Source: Acinetobacter sp. ANC 4910 (GTDB lineage: Bacteria; Pseudomonadota; Gammaproteobacteria; Pseudomonadales; Moraxellaceae). Taken from it: a stretch of DNA of 64,000 bases. The translations under genes and the position numbers were made by a program. Below the pieces are notes generated by a model. The model was not told the DNA's origin. It did no database searches and saw only the letters and a program-made list of their open reading frames with translations. Positions 1 to 7,917 of the stretch are shown here, in pieces. The stretch spans positions 62,001-126,000 of the forward strand of contig NZ_SJNT01000004.1 in NCBI RefSeq assembly GCF_004331035.1, in the 5' to 3' direction. Each line of letters opens with the position of its first letter. The first letter of the stretch is position 1.

Positions 1-342
1 ATTTTGTGGGTTAACCCATACCCCATTATTAAACTTATTTTTTGATGTTGCCTGCATATTCGTAAGGATTTCTAAACCGAATAAGTTTTGATTCTTTAAT
101 GCACCTTTGCACTTGGTACAGACATCTGTCGCTACTGTACCTGGTAATGCATATGACTTAGTGATGGCTGCGCTATATTGTTGAGTCTTTGAATTCTTAC
201 GAATAGCAACTTCTGTAATGTAATTTCCAGATTTATCATCAATTACTTTCCATGAGCCTAATAGTTGATCCACGGGCATTGCTGCTAAGAATTGAGTTGA
301 ACCTAACAATAAAGTCGAAGCAAATAAAGTTCTAAATTTCAT
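1..342 (-). CDS. DUF2147-like exported protein, C-terminus cut by window edge
   Basis: The reading frame runs open from an ATG at 342 to the left window edge, giving 114 residues. It starts with a basic then hydrophobic signal peptide (MKFRTLFASTLLLGS, with a likely cut after LAA). The mature part begins with a stretch of the type LLGSWKVIDDKSGNY, followed by a CTKCKG motif and then FGLEIL. That order matches DUF2147 proteins, small periplasmic proteins of unknown biochemical role. No function can be assigned from the sequence. The stop codon lies outside the window, so total length is unknown. The family call rests on recognised motifs, not on an alignment. Confidence 0.65.
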   Translation of the reverse strand, partial: MKFRTLFASTLLLGSTQFLAAMPVDQLLGSWKVIDDKSGNYITEVAIRKNSKTQQYSAAITKSYALPGTVATDVCTKCKGALKNQNLFGLEILTNMQATSKNKFNNGVWVNPQN

Positions 343-689
343 AAAATTGTCATATATTAAAAAGCATCGGGATTATAGCAAAGCACACCCCTTATAGAAT
401 TATTAATTTAAATCATATGCATAGTTTGCTGAAATCATATCCAGCTTCATTTTTTTTGAATTTTTATAGGTCTGCTTGATCGTGTCATAGCGTATAGCAA
501 TTCCTCTAAATTCCTGAGGTCTTGCAAATGCTGTATTGCTGTTTTTACTATCTTCTCTCGCTCAAATAGTGCGAGCCATATCCCAAAGCTGAATTCTCCG
601 ACCATAAAAAACATATGCCCAAACCCAACTTTACTCATTTATAGCAACATAAATGACATGCAGTAGAGTCTGGGCTTATGTGTAGCGGA

Positions 690-1166
690 TTACCAGCCTA
701 ACTGCTTATTTAAAGTCGCAGAATCGTAGTAGTCGCCTTGGTAAACAATTTTGTCGTTTTTAACACGAACAAAACTCACACCTTCAAAGTTAATTGGCTT
801 ATTCGTTGCAGGTGTATCTTTGCTCCATGCACCAGTATTATTGCCTGTAAAGCGCCATTGGAAAGAAATGCCATCTTTACTTACAATTGGAGCACTCGTC
901 ATTTCCCATTTCAAATTAGGCACAGCATTAATAAATACACTGATAACGTTATCACGTGCTGCAACTTGCCCTTTTTGTGGCGTACCTACAGCAGCATCAT
1001 AAAATACGCCATCTTTAGCAAAATAAGAGGCTGCTTTGCTAGAATCATGTTGATTCCAAGCTTGCATATATGATGTAACAACTTGCTTAGGTGGTACAGC
1101 CGCATGAACAACTGTGACACCCGCCATTGCAGGAACTAAAATAAGTGCTTGTAAAATATTTTTCAT
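690..1166 (-). CDS. SnoaL-like (NTF2-fold) exported protein
   Basis: This 158-residue protein has a clear signal peptide (MKNILQALILVPAMAGVTVVHA), so it should be periplasmic. The mature part has the SnoaL / NTF2-like pattern: an early helix with YMQAWNQHD, then YFAKDGVFYD, and a late strand with FEGVSFVRVKNDKIVYQGDYYD. Enzymes of this fold bind small hydrophobic molecules, but the substrate cannot be read here. The start is supported by a GGGA-type ribosome binding site. It lies 63 bp downstream of the aldehyde dehydrogenase on the same strand, so co-transcription is possible. Confidence 0.65.
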   Translation of the reverse strand: MKNILQALILVPAMAGVTVVHAAVPPKQVVTSYMQAWNQHDSSKAASYFAKDGVFYDAAVGTPQKGQVAARDNVISVFINAVPNLKWEMTSAPIVSKDGISFQWRFTGNNTGAWSKDTPATNKPINFEGVSFVRVKNDKIVYQGDYYDSATLNKQLGW

Positions 1167-1229
1167 GTGTATTCCCTTTAGAAAAAATATGTTAGTTAAA
1201 TGATGATTGCAGGTGCATCATGCCGAAGA

Positions 1230-2720
1230 TTAATCTTCGTAAGCACTCATCACGTGTTTAATACGGGTATATTCTTCAAAGCCATAGCTTGATAAGTCTT
1301 TGCCATAGCCTGACTTTTTAAAGCCACCATGCGGCATTTCGGCAGTAAGCGGAATATGTGCATTCGTCCAAACCGTACCGAAATCTAAATCACGGCTAAA
1401 GCGCATGCTACGGCTATGGTCATTTGTCCAAACACTTGAAGCGAGACCAAATTCAACATCATTGGCTTTGTCTAGTGCGTCAGCTTCATCTTTGAAGGTT
1501 TGGATGGTGACAATTGGGCCAAAAATTTCATTTTGGATGGCTTCGTCGTGCTGTTCTAAACCACAAATAATGGTCGGCTCGAAATAGTAACCATCGTATT
1601 GAGTCACTTGCTTACCACCAGTCACAATTTTGGCATGTGCAGGCAAGCGGTCTAAGAAGCCTTTCACATGTACAAGCTGGCGTTGGTTGTTGAGTGCACC
1701 AAATAAAGCTGTTTCATCATCTGGCAAACCACAGTGAATTTGCTTGGTTTTTGCAACCATTTTTTCCACAAATTCTTCATAAATGCTTTCTTGGACTAAA
1801 ACACGTGCCGCAGCAGTACAGTCTTGTCCTGCATTGAAGAAGCCAGCGATGCTGATTGCATCTGTTGCTTTTTCAAGATCCGCATCTTCAAATACAACTA
1901 CAGGCGCTTTACCGCCCAGTTCCAAGTGCGCTTTTGCTAAATTGCTTGCCGCTGAAGCAGCCACTTGCAGTCCTGCACGAACAGAACCTGTAATTGAAAC
2001 CATTGCAGGTACAGGGTGAGAAACAACTTTTGAACCTGCATCAGCCAAACCTAAGATGACATTAATGGCACCTTTAGGGAAAAACGGGGCAGCAATTTCA
2101 GCAAGTAGTAACGTGCTATTTGGTGTTGTATCACTTGGTTTTAATACCACTGTATTACCCGCTGCTAAAGCAGGAGCAATTTTCCAAACAGCCATTAATA
2201 ATGGGTAGTTCCAAGGCGCAACTTGACCAACAACACCAATAGGTTCACGACGGATACTTGAAGTAAAACCTTCTAAGTACTCAGCAGTTGCCTTTCCTTC
2301 TAAGCAGCGGGCCGCACCAGCAAAAAAACGGATGTGATCAATAGAAGTTTTAATTTCTTCAGCAGCAATCATGTGTTTAAGCTGACCTGTTTCTACACTC
2401 TGTGTATCTACAAGTTGATCTGCATTTTTTTCTAATGCCTCTGCAAAATCCAATAATGCTTTTTGACGTATTGAAGGTGTTGAGCGTCTCCAAACTTTGA
2501 ACGCAGCTTTTGCACACCCATATGCATAATCTACATCTTGTTGTGTTGCATTTGGCGATTGTGCATAAATTTGACCGTTTACAGGGCTAATTAAATCAAA
2601 GAATTCAACCCCTGTTGTTTGAACAAATTCACCATTAATAAAGTGCTTTAATTGTTTAACGTGCATTTGAACAAACCCATTCGCCTGTCCTAAATTTTCA
2701 CCAATATGTAGGTCTGTCAT
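1230..2720 (-). CDS. NAD-dependent aldehyde dehydrogenase, gamma-aminobutyraldehyde dehydrogenase type
   Basis: A full-length ALDH-family enzyme (496 aa) that oxidises an aldehyde to an acid with NAD(P)+. Visible family marks are PWNYP (Asn171), the nucleotide-binding region near residues 244-250 (ITGSVRAG), the general-base Glu267 in HLELGGKAP and the catalytic Cys301 in AGQDCTAA. The stretch FFAGAARCLEG and the C-terminal MPHGGFKKSGYGKDLS resemble E. coli PatD (gamma-aminobutyraldehyde dehydrogenase) more than betaine aldehyde dehydrogenase. The first 18 residues precede the usual ALDH start (MHVKQLKHFINGEF) and closely match the N-terminus of the divergent permease. An AAGGA site six bases upstream supports the longer start. 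With the PuuP and PuuB genes nearby, a role in putrescine breakdown is likely; the exact substrate is inferred. Confidence 0.85.
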   Translation of the reverse strand: MTDLHIGENLGQANGFVQMHVKQLKHFINGEFVQTTGVEFFDLISPVNGQIYAQSPNATQQDVDYAYGCAKAAFKVWRRSTPSIRQKALLDFAEALEKNADQLVDTQSVETGQLKHMIAAEEIKTSIDHIRFFAGAARCLEGKATAEYLEGFTSSIRREPIGVVGQVAPWNYPLLMAVWKIAPALAAGNTVVLKPSDTTPNSTLLLAEIAAPFFPKGAINVILGLADAGSKVVSHPVPAMVSITGSVRAGLQVAASAASNLAKAHLELGGKAPVVVFEDADLEKATDAISIAGFFNAGQDCTAAARVLVQESIYEEFVEKMVAKTKQIHCGLPDDETALFGALNNQRQLVHVKGFLDRLPAHAKIVTGGKQVTQYDGYYFEPTIICGLEQHDEAIQNEIFGPIVTIQTFKDEADALDKANDVEFGLASSVWTNDHSRSMRFSRDLDFGTVWTNAHIPLTAEMPHGGFKKSGYGKDLSSYGFEEYTRIKHVMSAYED

Positions 2721-3108
2721 GCAATTTCCTTATTCAGCAATTCAAATAAAATATCTATCTATTCACCACAATTGCTTATTTATTATTTATTATTTTTTTT
2801 GTCAAGAATATTTTAAAACCAAGTCGGAACAAAGCCGCCCAAGAATTATAATTAATATATTTACATTTTTTAATTTTAACTTTACATTTTTATTTTAAAT
2901 TTACATTTTTACATAATATTAAATATTTTAAGTTATTGTTTTACATCAATTAAAATTAATTTTAAAAATAACAACACATAACGGAAATAAATAAAAAAAC
3001 ACATAATATAATGGCAAAAATTTTATTTTAAAAAAAATTGGCTCCTGCTCAAATTAATAAATTGGCTCTCGTTTGTAATTATAAAAAAAGACAAATTAGG
3101 CTATGTAA
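2721..3108. promoter_or_regulatory. AT-rich divergent promoter region with phased TTACATTTTT repeats
   Basis: This is the control region between the aldehyde dehydrogenase and the permease. It is extremely AT-rich. TTACATTTTT occurs at 2861, 2882 and 2901, and a related TTACATCAAT at 2941. The first three are 21 and 19 bases apart, about two helical turns, which would suit a protein binding one face of the DNA. A second short direct repeat, ATTGGCTC, occurs at 3038 and 3061. No regulator gene lies next to it. The regulatory role is inferred from spacing and position only. Confidence 0.4.
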
Positions 3109-3330
3109 ATGTATAGCGATTTGAATCATTCATATCAAAAAATAAATGATATTCAATCTCAAATCGTGAAAAAGGAATTTCATTTCAAAACAGGAAATTT
3201 ATTGTTCTGCATCAAGGAATTAAATTTTCTGCGTTCAAATCGAAGACTTTTATACTCAGAATACCCCACGCTCCCAAAGCAGGATTGGGAAAATTTTAAT
3301 ACTTATGTATTGAACTTTATTGCTAAATAA
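3109..3330 (+). CDS. Small hypothetical protein upstream of the permease
   Basis: A 73-residue ORF that ends 9 bases before the permease start. It is fairly basic and globular-looking, with no signal peptide or membrane segment, and I do not recognise a family. There is no good ribosome binding site before its ATG. Its last codons overlap the duplicated element shared with the aldehyde dehydrogenase start. It could be a short gene of the permease operon, a leader ORF, or chance. Confidence 0.35.
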   Translation: MYSDLNHSYQKINDIQSQIVKKEFHFKTGNLLFCIKELNFLRSNRRLLYSEYPTLPKQDWENFNTYVLNFIAK

Positions 3331-3339
3331 GGAAATTGC

Positions 3340-4836
3340 ATGAATGACCTTCCTATAGGTGAAAATGTAGGACAAGAGACGAATTCATCGTCTGTCCAAA
3401 ATTCACAGTTTGAACGATCAATTGGATTGATCTCGAATTTCTCACTTGGTTTTACTTATCTATCACCATTAACAGCCGTTTATTCATTATTTGCGCTTGC
3501 TATTACGCTTGCTGGCCCACCATCAATTTGGTGGATTATGGTTGCAGCTTTTGGTCAATTATTGGTCGCAATCGTATTTGGCGAAACCGCGTCACAGTAT
3601 CCAATTACTGGAGGACTGTACCCTTGGGCTAGACGTCTATGGGGAAGAAAGTATGCTTGGATGGCTGCATGGATTTATCTTTGGGCTTTAGTCGTTACCG
3701 TAACGTCTATTGCTGAATATAGTGCAGGATTTGTGGCTTCGTTGTTCCATTATGAACCAACGGCAATGAATTGTTTAATCACGACCATCGTATTGTTAAT
3801 CTTATGTATGGTTGTGAATATGTCTGGTACCAAAAACCTTGCACGTGTTGCTAAAATTGGTTTCTGGTGTGAAATTGTGAGCGTAATCGCGTTGGGAATC
3901 TACTTATTGATTTTCCATCGTGCTCAACCGTTCTCGATTGTATTTGATACCATGGGCGTTCTTGCACAAGACGGTTCATATACAACAGCATTCTTCTCTG
4001 CATCACTACTTGGTTTATTCATGTTCTTCGGCTTTGAAGCCTGCGGTAACGTCGCTGAAGAAGTTAAAAATCCAAGCCGCCAAATTCCAGTGGCAATGAT
4101 TTTGAGTATTGTATTCGGTTGTATCTCTGCAATGGTCTCGGTATTAGGTTATTTACTTGCATCACCAAACTTACAAGCAATTGTAAATGGGCAAGTGACT
4201 GATCCTATTCCATTTATCTTACGTGATACGTTGGGTACAAATGGTGCAAATCTCTTTATTGTGATTGCTATTATCGCGATGCTTTCTTGTATCTTGTCTT
4301 TACAAGCTGCTCTTAGCCGTCTTTTGTTTTCTTTCGCACGTGACCAAATGCTGCCTGGAAATAAATGGATTGCTAAATTATCGAAGCAAAATGTACCTGA
4401 TAACGCCATGATTTTAAGCTGCTTGTTGCCTTTAATTTTCTGTGTTGTGGTTTATTTCTCACCAGATAACTTAGCGCGAATCACGGCTTTTGCTGTCATC
4501 GGTATTTATGTTTCTTTCCAAATGGTTGTATTTGCCGCGTTGAAAAACCGCTTAAAAGGTTGGAAACCTGCTGGTGAGTGGAGTGTGGGTGCTTGGGGTT
4601 TACCTATCAATGCACTAGCTCTTGCTTATGGTTTGGTTGCAATTTATTTGCTTGCTCAACCTGCAGACGTTCCTTCATTCTTTGACCGCTGGATTGTACT
4701 CATTGGTTTAGGTTTTGTGATTGTAAGTGGTTTGCTTTACATGTTTACTGCCAAACCTTATGGCAAGTCACAAGCACCTGAAAATGATGCAATTGCACAT
4801 GCTGCTGAACTGCGCCAAAAGCGTAATGCAGCTTAA
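3340..4836 (+). CDS. APC-family amino acid/polyamine permease
   Basis: A 498-residue integral membrane protein with about 12 hydrophobic segments. Near the start is the APC-superfamily pattern FSLGFTYLSPLTAVYSLFA, and later TGGLYPWARRLWG and FFGFEACGNVAEEVKNPSRQIP. The last of these is the conserved loop of the amino acid/choline and GABA permease branch. It should import an amino acid, GABA or a polyamine across the inner membrane. The N-terminal MNDLPIGENVGQ is nearly the same as that of the divergent aldehyde dehydrogenase. A strong AAGGA ribosome binding site sits 6 bases before the start. Context suggests a substrate in polyamine or GABA catabolism, which is inference. Confidence 0.85.
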   Translation: MNDLPIGENVGQETNSSSVQNSQFERSIGLISNFSLGFTYLSPLTAVYSLFALAITLAGPPSIWWIMVAAFGQLLVAIVFGETASQYPITGGLYPWARRLWGRKYAWMAAWIYLWALVVTVTSIAEYSAGFVASLFHYEPTAMNCLITTIVLLILCMVVNMSGTKNLARVAKIGFWCEIVSVIALGIYLLIFHRAQPFSIVFDTMGVLAQDGSYTTAFFSASLLGLFMFFGFEACGNVAEEVKNPSRQIPVAMILSIVFGCISAMVSVLGYLLASPNLQAIVNGQVTDPIPFILRDTLGTNGANLFIVIAIIAMLSCILSLQAALSRLLFSFARDQMLPGNKWIAKLSKQNVPDNAMILSCLLPLIFCVVVYFSPDNLARITAFAVIGIYVSFQMVVFAALKNRLKGWKPAGEWSVGAWGLPINALALAYGLVAIYLLAQPADVPSFFDRWIVLIGLGFVIVSGLLYMFTAKPYGKSQAPENDAIAHAAELRQKRNAA

Positions 4837-5045
4837 TTCCTCTTCATAAGAAGCAAGGTAAATCTATCATTCAACGGTAAAGCTTGCCTTTACATATCAT
4901 TGAAAAACAAATGTTAAGAGCGTGGTGCCTAAAGAATTGAGTTCTTTGTGTACTGCGCTCTACAGACATTTATACCTTATTTACAGCTTTTTAAGTCATG
5001 GATGACTTTTCCAAATGATTTAAAACGATTTACAGGTTTTAATAC

Positions 5046-6371
5046 ATGGACAATCGCAGCACTAACATTCGCAAACTCACATTAGCGCAAGTGATTATTG
5101 TGGGCATTGCCTATATGACCCCGATGACTGTTTTTGACACTTTCGGTATTGTATCGGACATCACCAATGGTCGAGTTCCCCTCGCCTACATCTTCGCACT
5201 TTTTTCCATGTTACTGACGGCATTTAGTTATGCTCGATTAAGTAAGCAAACTGACCGTCCGGGTTCTGCCTATACTTATACAGCTGAAAGTTGTGGCTCT
5301 TCTGCAGGTTTCTTTGTTGGTTGGTGTTCATTACTCGATTATATTCTGCTTCCGTTAATTAATGCGTTACTGGCGGGAATTTACCTCCATGCTTTAATGC
5401 CAGCAGTGCCTTATGCTGCATGGGTATTTGTTGCGGCAGGATTAGTCACATTAGTCAATTGCTTTAGAATTCATATTCTTGCAAACCTTTCCCTAATCTT
5501 TGTATTCGTACCTTTAATTCTACTGGTTGTCTTTATTTATTTAGTGATTAGTGGCATTGGTTCGAATGGCTATGAACATGTATTGACCTTAAAACCATTA
5601 TTTAATGGCGATACCAGCATTGTGCCATTAATTACGGGTGCATCTATTCTGTGTTTTTCGTTCTTGGGTTTTGATGCTGTAACCACCTTGTCTCATGAAA
5701 CCAAAGACCCGAAAAAGACCATTCCTCGTGCTGTCATGTTGACCACATTTATAGGTGGTTTCATCTTTATTTCTGCATCGTGGTTTATTCAGCTTTATTT
5801 CCCAGATAACGCGCGTTTTAAAGACCCCGAAGCAGCTTTACCAGAAATTGCTTTATATGTGGGCGGCGCATTATTCCAAGCATTATTTTTGGTTGGACAA
5901 ATCATGAATACCGTTGCATCTGGATTGGCTTCTCATGCAAGTGCTGCACGTTTAATTCATATCATGGGCCGCGATGGTATTTTCCATAAAGGCATCTTTG
6001 GTTCAGTCAACCAAAAATTAGGTACACCTTTATATTCAGTGATTACCATTGGTGTGGTGTCTATGACAGCAATGTTCCTAGATTTATCTACCGTTCTGAA
6101 TTTAATCAGTTTTGGTGCCTTAATTGCTTTTACAGCCGTGAACTTCTCGGTATTTATGAAGTTTTATGTGCATGAAAAGCAACGTGCAGGTTTTAAAGCT
6201 TTCTTCTTAAATCTTTGTTTACCTGTGTTATCTGTACTATCCCTTGTTGCAATGTGGCTCAATCTAGAATCCAGTGCATTACATTTTGGTCTTGGCTGGC
6301 TAACTGTTGGCATCGTGTTGTTTGTGTACAAGAAAATTCGCAAACAAAGCATCGTGCTTAGTAATGCTTAA
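5046..6371 (+). CDS. puuP: Putrescine importer PuuP
   Basis: A 441-residue APC-type transporter very close in sequence to E. coli PuuP, the proton-driven putrescine importer. Shared stretches include MTPMTVFDTFGIVSD near residue 24, then RPGSAYTYTAES, TGASILCFSFLGFDAVTTLS and HIMGRDGIFHKGIFG. About 12 membrane segments are visible. It lies 32 bases upstream of the PuuB-like oxidase, so the two are probably one transcript that takes up and oxidises putrescine. Substrate assignment rests on family resemblance and this neighbour. Confidence 0.85.
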   Translation: MDNRSTNIRKLTLAQVIIVGIAYMTPMTVFDTFGIVSDITNGRVPLAYIFALFSMLLTAFSYARLSKQTDRPGSAYTYTAESCGSSAGFFVGWCSLLDYILLPLINALLAGIYLHALMPAVPYAAWVFVAAGLVTLVNCFRIHILANLSLIFVFVPLILLVVFIYLVISGIGSNGYEHVLTLKPLFNGDTSIVPLITGASILCFSFLGFDAVTTLSHETKDPKKTIPRAVMLTTFIGGFIFISASWFIQLYFPDNARFKDPEAALPEIALYVGGALFQALFLVGQIMNTVASGLASHASAARLIHIMGRDGIFHKGIFGSVNQKLGTPLYSVITIGVVSMTAMFLDLSTVLNLISFGALIAFTAVNFSVFMKFYVHEKQRAGFKAFFLNLCLPVLSVLSLVAMWLNLESSALHFGLGWLTVGIVLFVYKKIRKQSIVLSNA

Positions 6372-6403
6372 GCTTATTTACCAAATTTAAAAGAGAGTTC
6401 CAA

Positions 6404-7822
6404 ATGTCTATCGAAGTGACTAAACCCATTTTACTCAATGATGTCGCATTTAAAGCCAGTCAATATCAACAAACTGGTAAAGAATGGAACTGGATTGCAG
6501 CTTCACGCGGTCAGTTCGAACATCCTGCCAACTACTATGAAAGTTCATTGCAAGATTGGCATACTTTCGATGTGCTGAATGCAAATATCGAGTGTGATGT
6601 GCTTGTGATTGGGGGTGGACTATTAGGGACCTCAACAGCACTTCACTTGGCTGAACAAGGTGTAGACACCGTTCTGGTTGAAAAAAACCGCATTGGCAGT
6701 GCTGCTTCTGGGCGTAATGGCGGACAACTGACTCCAGGTTTGGCGCGTTGGGAAGCAGAAACCATGGCGGAGCACTTCAGTTTTGAAGATGCGAAAAAAT
6801 TATGGCATTTTACTTCTACTGAAGCCATGTCGTTAATTGACGGCATCAGTGAAAAATATGACTTACATTTGCAACGTAAACGTGGTCATATCACGGCTGC
6901 GGTGCATTCTGGACATTTAGATGCTTTGCGTGATGGTATGCAAGCACGTGAATATTTAGAAGAAAAAAATACAGCAATGCTCAGCCAAGATGAATTGCGT
7001 ACGCATATTCGTTCTGAAAATTATTTTGGCGGCTTGTTAGATCACCTAGGGGGTCATATTCATCCCCTAGCCTTAACCCGCGGTTTGGCTTATGGTTTTT
7101 GTCAAAATGGTGGCAAAATTTATGAACAAACTGAAGTGCAATTGATTCAAGAGCGTGCCGATGGTATTTATGTCACCACTGCAACCGGTGTGATTAAAGC
7201 ACGTAAAAGTGTGGTGATGGCGGTACATCATGCGTCGTTTACACTATTGGAAGAACGTAAACAAACCACCATTCCTTTTTATACTTATGTATGTACCACG
7301 GCACCATTAGAGCTTGATTTAAAAGAATTACTCCCAACGGATATGCCAGTGTATGACACGCAGTTCCAAATTGACTATTATCGTGGCGTATCTCAAAACC
7401 GCTTGTTGTTTGGGGGTGAAGGGACAGGTTCTTGCTGGGATGCACAGCAAACTCACGACTATTTGCTGGGACGTATTAAGCATGTATTCCCGCAATTAAA
7501 GCAGGTTGAGATTGACTTTGTTTGGAGTGGTAAAACTGACTTAACCGTGAATGGTGCTACTGATAGCCGTAAGTCTGGCAACAAGTTCCCTATTTATGCG
7601 GTACATGGTTGGAGTGGACATGGTGTGGCACAAACTGTACGAATTGGTAAAGCGATTGCAGATGACTTTTGCGGTCAATCGGATGATTTTGAAATGCTGA
7701 CCAAAATTCAACATATGAATATTCCGATGGGTCGTGCGTTAGCGCCTATTGTAATTCCAATTGCTAAGAGCATGTATGGCATTGGCGCGATGATTAATCC
7801 AGGAAAAATGGTGTCGTTCTAA
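6404..7822 (+). CDS. puuB: FAD-dependent amine oxidoreductase, PuuB-like
   Basis: A 472-residue flavoenzyme of the DAO family. The FAD-binding dinucleotide motif is visible at residues 66-75 (VLVIGGGLLG), followed by GSAASGRNGGQLTPG, typical of PuuB-type oxidases. LLDHLGGHIHPLAL and VHGWSGHGVAQT match the same family. In E. coli, PuuB oxidises gamma-glutamylputrescine to the aldehyde. Here there is no PuuA ligase nearby, so the enzyme may act on gamma-glutamylputrescine made elsewhere or on another amine. It is followed by a clear terminator, then the CRISPR array. An AGAGAG ribosome binding site precedes the start. Confidence 0.8.
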   Translation: MSIEVTKPILLNDVAFKASQYQQTGKEWNWIAASRGQFEHPANYYESSLQDWHTFDVLNANIECDVLVIGGGLLGTSTALHLAEQGVDTVLVEKNRIGSAASGRNGGQLTPGLARWEAETMAEHFSFEDAKKLWHFTSTEAMSLIDGISEKYDLHLQRKRGHITAAVHSGHLDALRDGMQAREYLEEKNTAMLSQDELRTHIRSENYFGGLLDHLGGHIHPLALTRGLAYGFCQNGGKIYEQTEVQLIQERADGIYVTTATGVIKARKSVVMAVHHASFTLLEERKQTTIPFYTYVCTTAPLELDLKELLPTDMPVYDTQFQIDYYRGVSQNRLLFGGEGTGSCWDAQQTHDYLLGRIKHVFPQLKQVEIDFVWSGKTDLTVNGATDSRKSGNKFPIYAVHGWSGHGVAQTVRIGKAIADDFCGQSDDFEMLTKIQHMNIPMGRALAPIVIPIAKSMYGIGAMINPGKMVSF

Positions 7823-7841
7823 TTCATTTTTAGATCAGTTC

Positions 7842-7867
7842 AAAGGCTGCCTATGTGCAGCCTTTTT
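7842..7867 (+). terminator. Rho-independent terminator after the puuB-like gene
   Basis: A perfect 9-bp stem AAAGGCTGC / GCAGCCTTT around a CTATGT loop runs into a short T tract (the right arm ends CCTTTTTGC). It sits 19 bases after the stop codon and ends the polyamine operon before the CRISPR array. Confidence 0.85.
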
Positions 7868-7917
7868 GCTTATGTGGTAATGAAAAACGACTGCGGTGCC
7901 GTGGCTAGAAGCCAAGA

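Noticed and set aside
447..638. 63-codon minus-strand ORF
   Set aside because: No ribosome binding site, no recognised motif, biased AT-rich codons; I cannot separate it from chance.
738..1073. Plus-strand ORFs over the SnoaL-like gene
   Set aside because: Shadow frames of a gene with signal peptide and family motifs on the other strand.
7838..7868. GGCTGC...GCAGCC hairpin next to the array looks a little like a degenerate CRISPR repeat
   Set aside because: It has a simple terminator structure, lies right after a stop codon, and shares only the GCTGCC part with the repeat.
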